From Pelagophyceae sp. CCMP2097 (lineage: Eukaryota > Sar > Pelagophyceae): DNA of 13,224 nucleotides. The stretch lies in contig MU657190.1 in assembly GCA_026770575.1 (NCBI GenBank), positions 99,561-112,784 on the forward strand, written 5' to 3'. Both the position numbers and the translations under genes were made by a program. Shown in pieces: positions 7,349-13,224 of the stretch. The notes beneath the pieces were generated by a model, which saw nothing but the letters and a program-made list of their open reading frames with translations, ran no database searches and had not been told where the DNA came from. Within the stretch, counting starts at the first letter, position 1. Every line of letters begins with the position of its first letter.

Positions 7349-8161
7349 TCACTCCCGCAGCACGCCGCGGATGCGCCGCGCCAGCTGCATGTCCTTGACC
7401 ATGATCGTGACGCGCTACGATTAGTTGAATGGACGCGTGCAAACACGGCGTGCAAACACGACGGCCCACGGAGAACCCCCGTCCGTGCACCACGCACCTT
7501 TGCGTGAATCGCGCAGAGGTTGGCGTCCTCGAAGAGATGCACGAGGTGCGCCTAGCAGGGCTATAGGTGCTCGTTCCGCCGGGTAGGGGCCGCCTTAACA
7601 ACAGCTCTGCCTATACGACGGCTCCGCCTATACGTCGGCTCCGCACCTCCGCTGCCTCTTGCAGCGCGACGAGGGCGGCGGCCTGCCTAGAGGAGCAGGC
7701 AGCGTATGGCTCCCGCCGCACGGTCGGCGAGGACGGCGCGTCTTCGGGTAGGGGTCGCTCGACGTAGGGGTCCCTAGACTGCACAGCGCCGCCCAGACGC
7801 ACCATCGGTACTCCTTGTTCACGAACCCCATCTGCACCTCGCGCACCTGCGCGCGCGGCGTGGCGCCGCGTGCGACGGCGAGCATTGGCAAGGGACGGTA
7901 GTGCAAGGGACGCACCAGCCTCGCAAAGGGCAGCTTGCGCAGCAGCAGGTCCGTGGACCGCTGGTACTGCCGGATCTCCTTGAGCGCGCGTTCTCCGGGC
8001 TTGAGCCTAAGCGTCGGCGTGCGTCGAGGGGAGGCTCTCCGAGTGGAGTCGTACCTCTGCGTACGGCGAGGCTTAACTTTTACAGCCGACTTGGTGCTCG
8101 GCGTCTACGGCGGCGCGTGAGATGCGAAACGGCGGCGCGGACGCACCTTGCTCCGCGCCAT
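7349..8161 (-). CDS. Divergent histone H3, probable centromeric variant (cenH3/CENP-A)
   Basis: Inferred exons, in transcript order, are 8161-8147, 8104-7916, 7846-7803, 7686-7647, 7551-7498 and 7414-7349, giving 135 aa against 136 for canonical H3. Every phase agrees. Donors are GTGCGT except intron 4 (GTGCGG); four acceptors are TAG and one is CAG. Exon 1 is only MARSK, matching the H3 start MARTK. The N-tail lacks the K9/K27 region and is Arg/Ser/Pro-rich with an SPRRTP motif. The fold follows: [17 protein letters not shown] (alpha-N), [11 protein letters not shown] (alpha-1), VREVQMGF, a loop 1 one residue longer than in H3, then [20 protein letters not shown] (alpha-2), [12 protein letters not shown] and [17 protein letters not shown]. 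The Trp before Gln, ALQEAAE without the H3 Cys, VHLFEDA and the longer loop 1 are traits of CENP-A proteins, which mark centromeric nucleosomes. A further 48-nt intron (8054-8007, GTACGA..TAG) is possible and would give 119 aa. A divergent non-centromeric H3 variant is the main alternative. Confidence 0.85.
7435..7460. repeat. 13-bp perfect tandem duplication in an intron
   Basis: GCGTGCAAACACG occurs at 7435-7447 and 7448-7460, inside the last intron (7415-7497) of the histone gene. Confidence 0.85.
7604..7637. repeat. 17-bp tandem duplication in an intron
   Basis: Units at 7604-7620 and 7621-7637, of the form GCTCYGCCTATACGWCG, match at 15 of 17 positions, with a 7-bp partial third copy after them. 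They lie in the fourth histone intron (7552-7646). Confidence 0.8.
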
Positions 8162-9409
8162 CGCGCCGCCGTCCGCCGAGGTCCCACGACCTGGAGGCTG
8201 GAACTAGAGTGAGAGAGAGATGCTTCTTCAGAGCCGTTGAAGGCCCGGAGACTTTTCTTTATCGGGGCGGGTTTGCGCCGGGGCGGCCGTGGTCCGCGAC
8301 CGGGGCGGGCGTGGTCCGCGAAGCGCGCCCCGCGGCGACTCGCGCGAGAGCCCACGACTTGGTTTTGAAAAGAACTGATCAAAGCCTCGAGAAGCCTGAA
8401 TTGCCTCGTGGGTCCCAAAAGCCTGGGAGGAGGCTGACGCGACGCGTGAACGAGCAGGGACTTTGCAGGAAGTCGGAGAGCTCTAACGATTTCCGTAGAA
8501 AGAGGTCTACCTGGCGGATGGGGACTTTGGATGCGGGCCTGCGGTAAGGGAGGACTGCGCGCCCTTCTTTGGGGCTCCTCTGCACGCCGCCTTGAGCCGG
8601 TCCAGCTCCCACAGAACCTTGGCCACAACCCGCATCTGCTCGGTGTCAACGTGGTGATGTTAGGAAGGATTCCTACAACATTGAATCGCAACTTGAGACC
8701 TTTCGGGTTTCGCGAGGATTGTGAAAGATTCAACGTTTGAACCGAGCGATTATGACGTTTTCGACTTTTACAATGTTACCATGAAGTTACAAACTTTGAC
8801 AATCATCTTTCGACGCGACTTGAACATTTTTCGGAAAGGGACGAGAGACCTCCGGGAAGCGCGGCGCCATGTATTGAAGCGCGGCTCGCAGGGCCGTGTC
8901 TGCGCTCTTCGAGCTCCGAGAGTCCGTGCCGCCCCCTCAAGGCTAAGGCAGGTCAGAGAGAGTTCGAAACGGCCAAAGTACAGTATCAAATTCGTTCTAA
9001 GTTGGTTGATCTGACTAGGCCAGGAGAAGGTCCTCCGGGACTGGACATCCTGTGATTTTTATTACAGTCCTAGTACATTACATTACAGTTGAGACAAAGT
9101 TGCCCTTCTCCGAGTCATCAATACAATAATTGTAGAGTCAGCTGCTCTGCGCGACGTGGTGATGTTAGAGAGAGGAAAAGAGGGGATCTTCCAGCACATA
9201 CATAGCCGCAACGAAACAAGATTCTCGCTCGCTCCGAAGCATTCACGTGGCGCCGCCGCGCGCGTGGGAACGCAAAGGCGCAAAGGCCGCGTTAAAGCCG
9301 CGCCGAGGGCCGGCCCGCCGGCCCGCGCGCCAACGGAAAGTGCGACGAGTGAAAAGGCCGGCGCCGGGCGCTGCACAGCGCACCGCCGGCTCTCCGAAGA
9401 CCGGCCGAG
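8162..9409. other. Long divergent intergenic region, no secure gene
   Basis: This stretch lies between the start of the histone gene (-) and the start of the receiver gene (+) and probably holds both promoters. A pyrimidine-rich run on the - strand (8205-8221) lies just upstream of the histone ATG. Two short - strand frames look somewhat protein-like: 8635-8507 (42 aa, MRVVAKVLWELDRLKAACRG, an amphipathic-helix pattern) and about 8935-8800 (with ADTALRAALQYMAPRFPEV). Either could be an exon of an unrecognised gene, but nothing links them to a family. The part from 8640 to 9200 is richer in A+T. A 15-bp sequence, ACGTGGTGATGTTAG, recurs at 8649-8663 and 9154-9168. Confidence 0.4.
8278..8321. 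repeat. 22-bp tandem duplication
   Basis: Two 22-bp units (8278-8299 and 8300-8321) beginning CCGGGGCGG and ending GTGGTCCGCGA differ at one position. They lie about 120-160 bp upstream of the histone start. Confidence 0.85.
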
Positions 9410-12362
9410 ATGCAATGCATCAGCGCCGTCTCGCTGGTGAGTATGGACTGTGATGACGACGACGACGATGAACAAGCTCCTGACATGGACGACGTCGACG
9501 AAACTTTCGTGCGTACGCGTCCGCGTCCGCCGAGCAACGGGACACGATCCGACGCGACGCAGGCGGAGCCGGCGCTCGGCGCGCCCACGGACCTGCCGCC
9601 CGCGCGGTCCGTCGACTGTATCCCCGCGCAGACGCCGCTCCCCGCGCAGACATTTGCCGTAGGCCGCCCGCAGATCTCGCCGACGGCCTCAGCACGAGCG
9701 CCGCGCGGTCCGAGAGCTTTGAAACTCTCCCGCCGAGCGATTCCGACGACGAACCGCCGCTGGACGAGCCGCAGTTTCCCGAAACGCGCAGTTTGTCAAA
9801 GTCGAAGAGCTCCGGAGGCATGTCGAGATCCAGAAGCTTGTCGTCTCTCACGGTGCGCGGCGCGGGCCGACGGGCACGGAGATGGTCCCTCTGCGGGCCG
9901 TGAGACGGTTTGTTCTGCGCGCGCCCTTGCCGACTCGACGCCATGTGGTGTAGGCGTCAACGGTGCTCGTAGTAGACCCCAACAACGAGCGCCGGCGACC
10001 GACGGTGGCGGACCTGAGCAGCGCGGTGCACTCGGCGGGCGTCAGCGCCGCCATCCGCATCGTTGGCGTCTCCTCGGGCGAGGAAGCGCTCGTAAAGAGG
10101 CCGCGCCAAAAGTCGGCAACCAGACGCCTTTCGACGGGCAGACTCGCGACGACGCAAACGGACAGACGCGCATCTAGGCGCACATCATGCACGCGCGGCC
10201 CAAGCCGCGCCTCGTCCTCCTCTCTCCAGGCCTTTTGGAGCCCACGGCGTGGCCCGCCAGGCGCGTCGTCGATGCGATCTTTCGCCTGGCCTTCTTGCGC
10301 GCGTCGTCGTCTCGCGCGTCGTCGGGCCTCGTCGTCGTCTCGCGCGTGTCGTTGGAAGGCCGTCCCGTCCGCGACTTGCTCAACGCAGGTTGCGCGCGGC
10401 CTCTGGCAGCCCGACGGCGTCGCCCGGGCTATCCGGCGAGTACATGGCAATTGCAAAAGGCAGCGTCCGAACGATACCGCCAGACTCGCGGGCCGCACGA
10501 CCCCATTTCGACGCCTGTAGGTGCTCACCGTCCCGACGGCCCCCTCGTCCGCCGGCGGTCACGGCCTTGCGGCGGCGTCGGACAACGCGTTTGACGGTGT
10601 GACCGCGTCCGATGGCGTCGCGTCGCTGCCGCTGAAACGCCAGCGCGCAAACGAATTGCTCTGGCGCTACGTCATCCCGTTCGGCGCCGTTCGAGTCTCC
10701 GCCGCAAAGTGCGTTTGGGCGACCGCGCTGGCGTGTCAGCATGTCTAAAACGCAGGCCGCTCTCGGCGCTGCGGCGAGACTTGGGCGACAAGGCGCTATC
10801 GTCGCTCCGTCGGCGCCCGCGCCCCGCGAGCACGGGAAGGACGCGACGGGAGAAGGGGGTTTCGGATTGCGCGCGCGGCTCGCGACATTCCGACCGTGAA
10901 CATAGGCGACGGTGGCCTCCGCGGCCTGCTCTCGCTGCTGCACCGCGAGCGGCGGCGAAGGAGCCTGGCGCTGGACCAGCTCCTAGACGCTCGCATTCCC
11001 GACGAAGGCCCAGACGCCGACGACGGGGACGATGCGCGCGCCTCGGACGCCTCGCGCAACTCGGACGGCGGCGCTGCGGCGCGCGTCTCGGCCGATGAAG
11101 CGCGCCTCTCCGTCGAATCGGGCTCCACCAGAGGATCCTCCGGCGACCGCCTCTCCGGCGACCGCCCTTCGGGGCTCATCGGCTGCGTCGCCGGCTACGG
11201 CTGTGTCGCCGAAGTCGCCGCGCCGCTGGGCGTCTCCTCGGCCGTCTCTCCAGAGGCGCAGCCGGCGAGGCACCTCGGCGCGGGCGCGCAGGCGCCGGCG
11301 TCGTGCGCGGCGCCGGGCTTCTCGCACGGCCAGCGCAACCCTCACCCGGGCCTCTACCGCGACCAGCGCGCCCCCGCGGGCGCGCGGAGCCCGCGGTCGC
11401 CCGCACGCTCGCCGCGGAAACCGCAGTCGCCGCGCAAGCCGCCGTCGCCGCGCCTCTCTCAAGCGCAGCCGCCGGCGCCGCAGAGCGCTATCTCGCCGCG
11501 GAGCCCGACGTCGCCGGGCCTCTCGACGGCGCTAAAGCGGCAAATGTCAATCCTGGACATGCTCCCACCACCGCGCCTCGCGCTGTGCCGCTTCGGCTTG
11601 GCGACGCCGCAAGGCGCCCGGAGCGCGCCGGCGACGCCGCAGCTGTCTGGGGACGCGTCTCGCCGTTTGCCGCCGCACCCGCGCGCGCAGAGGCGAAGGC
11701 CGGCGGTGTTGGTCGTCGACGACTCTCAGACGATCAGGACGATGCACACGGCAGCGCCTTTCGGAAAACGACGACGGCCCACCTCGCCTGCGCGCCGTTT
11801 GCGAGCGCGGCGTAGGCACTCGCGCATCGTGCGGCGCGCGTTGGAGCGCGCTGGGGTGGAGCGGTGCGTGCCGTCCCCCCTTGGTGTCATTCCCCCCTTA
11901 TAAAACCGATTCTCTACTAGGTGCGTGGACGTCGTCGTCGCGGCCGACGGGCACGAGGCGACGCGCGCCATCTCGTGCGGAGCGACAGAGGCGCGCGACG
12001 GCCAGAGCCACTGCTTTGTGCTCTGCCTGCTCGACTTGCACATGCCGAACTTGGACGGGGCCGCCGCCGCTCGCGCTTTGCGGCGCGCCGGTTCGACCGC
12101 GCCGCTCGTGGCCGTTACGGGCGCTTTGGTCCCGGCGGCCGAAAGCGGCGGTGTCTGGGATGATGACGATATCGCCCTCAGCTTCGACGACGTCATCTCC
12201 AAACCACTCGGCGCAGAAGACGCGCACGCCCTCGTCCTCCAATGGGTCGTGCCCAGAGTGCGGCGAGACACACCCGCGACGCAAATCGGCGCCATGCCCA
12301 CCAAGCGCAGAAGGCTCGCCCAAGACGACCACGCCGAAGGGCCGCTAATGCCCTCGTTTTGA
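9410..12362 (+). CDS. Two-receiver-domain protein (degenerate plus intact receiver)
   Basis: Proposed exons are 9410-9617, 9674-9852, 9954-10091, 10178-10388, 10521-10708, 10756-10808, 10906-11743, 11816-11863 and 11921-12362. The start is ATG 9410 or 9443. The N-terminus is acidic (a D6 run) and Ser-rich. Receiver 1 reads TVLVVDPNNERRR, then SSGEEAL, spliced to PRLVLLSPGL, then GLVVVSRVS, DLLNAG and VLTVP. The phospho-acceptor Asp is Ser, one acidic-pocket residue is Pro and the conserved Lys is missing, so it is a pseudo-receiver. A long disordered linker with ARSPRSPARSPRKPQSPRKP follows. Receiver 2 is intact: AVLVVDDSQTIRT, CLLDLHMPNLDG (phospho-Asp), LVAVTG and VISKPL, ending ALVLQWVVPRVRR and a basic tail with TKRRR. 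No histidine-kinase motifs were found, so it would receive phosphate from a separate kinase or phosphotransfer protein. The splice near 10389-10520 does not keep phase, 10809-10905 has a weak donor, and 11744-11815 needs a GC donor. The gene could also be two adjacent genes. Confidence 0.7.
9622..9651. repeat. 12-bp repeat in an intron
   Basis: CCCCGCGCAGAC occurs at 9622-9633 and 9640-9651, inside the proposed 9618-9673 intron. Both copies carry a CAG that could serve as an acceptor. Confidence 0.7.
11863..11927 (+). mobile_element. 57-nt intron flanked by 8-bp direct repeats (introner-like)
   Basis: GGTGCGTG is found at 11863-11870 and, identically, at 11920-11927. Intron 11864-11920 (GTGCGT..CTAG) uses the first copy as its donor, and the second copy spans the acceptor G and the first exon bases. 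The exon junction is well supported because it lies inside the conserved receiver domain (RAGVER joined to CVDVVVAADG). The core is pyrimidine-rich (CCCCCCTT twice). This is the footprint expected of an inserted element whose target-site duplication supplies a splice site. No terminal inverted repeats are visible, so the match could be chance or decay. Confidence 0.35.
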
Positions 12363-13164
12363 GCCCGATACTCGCTTTTATACGATAAATCTTACTATAC
12401 ATAGATATGCAACATCCAATATGCACCATCCAAGACGCTGAGGCGAGGGGCGGCACCTGTGGGGCCCCTGGTCTCGCGGGGCCCCTGGCGCGCCGGGCGC
12501 GAAACCGGCCTGCAGGCACAGCCTCGAGGCCTCGAGCCGACTCATGATCTATCGCCGAAAGATGCGTCTGTTCACACGAGAGGGCATATCCCAAAGAACC
12601 CCTCCCTCGAGGCCTCGACGTCGAGGACGCACAGGGCTCGCCCCGACAGGTTTCGTCCACTTCTTTCGATTCGCCGCTCGCAGAAGCGCTCAGACGTCAA
12701 AGGGGAAGATAGCCCCCGAGGTGATGCCCCGGACCACTGCTCTTCCACGGCCCGCCGCTGTCGCGGCCGTGCCGCCGCCGGTGCGATCGCAGGCGGCACC
12801 CGCTCGCGTCATCGTCTCTTCAAGGAGAGCATCGGACCGTGCCCGCGAGCCGCGTCTGCACGCGTGCCGCTCTCGGGTGTCCAGGGCGTCCTGGCGTGTG
12901 TACCGTCAGCCCGCGGTGCGTCGAGGTGTCAACGCGCGGTCTGGGGACAACGCCGCCCGCGGGCGTGCGCCGCCGGCGCAGCCCCGCCGAAGAGGGTGAC
13001 TGAGTTCGGCGCTCGACCCGGCCTGCGTCGAGTGTGGCAACCATGGTGTTTTACGGTAGTAAATGGCACTCGCTCCGGAATCACCCGTTCTTCGCGTATT
13101 TCGGCAACGGTCAGGGTCGTTCCCGGCGTTCGCCCTGCCTCCGTTGCTTCTTTCTGGTTACCAC
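12363..13164. other. Intergenic region, no secure gene
   Basis: After the receiver gene the sequence is briefly A+T-rich (12363-12430), fitting a 3' end, and then very GC-rich. Open frames here (for example + 12544-12999, - 12572-12799 and - 12820-13044) are Arg/Ala/Pro-rich without recognisable motifs. The - strand part nearest 13164 may hold an intron or further exons of the helical-repeat gene at the window end. Several GC-rich palindromes and an 11-bp direct repeat, GGGGCCCCTGG (12461 and 12478), are visible. Confidence 0.4.
12523..12626. repeat. Cluster of CTCGAG-type palindromes
   Basis: CTCGAGGCCTCGAG (12523-12536) and CCTCGACGTCGAGG (12613-12626) are perfect 14-bp palindromes. TCGAGGCCTCGA (12607-12618) overlaps the second. 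GC-rich composition makes such palindromes more likely, but the sharing of CGAGGCCTCG is notable. Confidence 0.6.
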
Positions 13165-13224
13165 CTCGAACAGCGCCGGCGCCTCGACGCCCGCCGTCGC
13201 ATAAGCCCACACGGTGTTCGCGAG
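13165..13224 (-). CDS. Helical-repeat (NTxWAxA) protein, internal exon fragment
   Basis: Read from the window end on the - strand, the frame is LANTVWAYATAGVEAPALFE. This matches the NTxWAxAxxGxxxPxLF repeat found in many algal and protist organelle proteins related to the FAST/RAP and octotricopeptide helical-repeat group, which often bind organellar RNA. That function is family knowledge only. After GAG the sequence GTGGTAACC could be a donor, and the frame soon loses resemblance. Only one repeat is visible and the gene continues outside the window, so length and completeness are unknown. Confidence 0.5.

Noticed and set aside
7349..8161. Canonical replication-type histone H3
   Set aside because: The tail, loop 1 length, Trp before Gln, loss of Cys and multiple introns all differ from canonical H3, although the C-terminal helix is close to it.
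8080..8733. Long - strand frame upstream of and across the histone start
   Set aside because: Its translation is low-complexity and Arg/Pro-rich. It overlaps the first histone exons in another frame, and those exons are supported by H3 conservation.
8955..8985. GTTCGAAAC considered as a tRNA T-loop
   Set aside because: No matching acceptor stem, D-arm or anticodon arm could be built around it on either strand.
8721..9014. + strand frame of 97 aa
   Set aside because: It starts at GTG, has no motif, and the opposite strand is equally protein-like. It is not strong enough to call.
10896..11903. The long frame taken as an intronless gene
   Set aside because: Its end interrupts the second receiver. 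Conserved receiver motifs continue in exons at 11816-11863 and 11921-12362, so this frame contains mainly one exon plus read-through of introns.

Overview
This window looks like nuclear DNA of a compact, GC-rich microbial eukaryote. Coding signals repeatedly break and resume across short introns of about 42-210 nt. Reading across these introns restores well-known protein cores: a histone H3 fold, a complete papain, a receiver domain and a methyltransferase. The donor site is most often GTGCGT and the acceptor most often TAG. A stramenopile alga, perhaps a pelagophyte of the Aureococcus type, fits the base composition, intron style and gene content, but this is inference and no marker settles it.

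Layout. (1) 333-1161 (+): CS/p23-like (NudC-type) domain protein, four exons. (2) 1158-2546 (+): PRMT-like methyltransferase with motif I, a double-E loop and a C-terminal barrel; about 160 nt in the middle do not resolve into one frame. Genes 1 and 2 overlap as ATGA and may be one gene. (3) 2553-3035: no recognisable gene. (4) 3036-3753 (-): F-box-like/WD40 gene with two frame breaks and an amber codon, probably a pseudogene. (5) 3754-4596: A+T-richer divergent intergenic region with palindromes. (6) 4597-7280 (+): membrane-anchored, CfaD-like papain-family protease, five exons, catalytic residues intact. (7) 7349-8161 (-): six-exon divergent histone H3, best read as the centromeric variant cenH3/CENP-A. 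It converges on the protease with a 68-nt gap. (8) 8162-9409: long gap with no secure gene. (9) 9410-12362 (+): multi-exon protein with two receiver domains, one degenerate and one intact, joined by a disordered SP-rich linker, with no kinase domain seen. (10) 12363-13164: nothing secure. (11) 13165-13224 (-): edge of a helical-repeat (NTxWAxA) protein.

The genes do not form an obvious pathway. They are housekeeping and regulatory genes packed closely together. The most notable points are the intron-rich cenH3 candidate, the two-receiver protein with a pseudo-receiver, the habit of introns (but not exons) carrying short tandem duplications, and one intron flanked by an exact 8-bp direct repeat that supplies its donor site, as expected for a transposon-derived 'introner'. 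All exon boundaries were inferred by eye from GT/AG sites, phase and family conservation; no transcript evidence was available.
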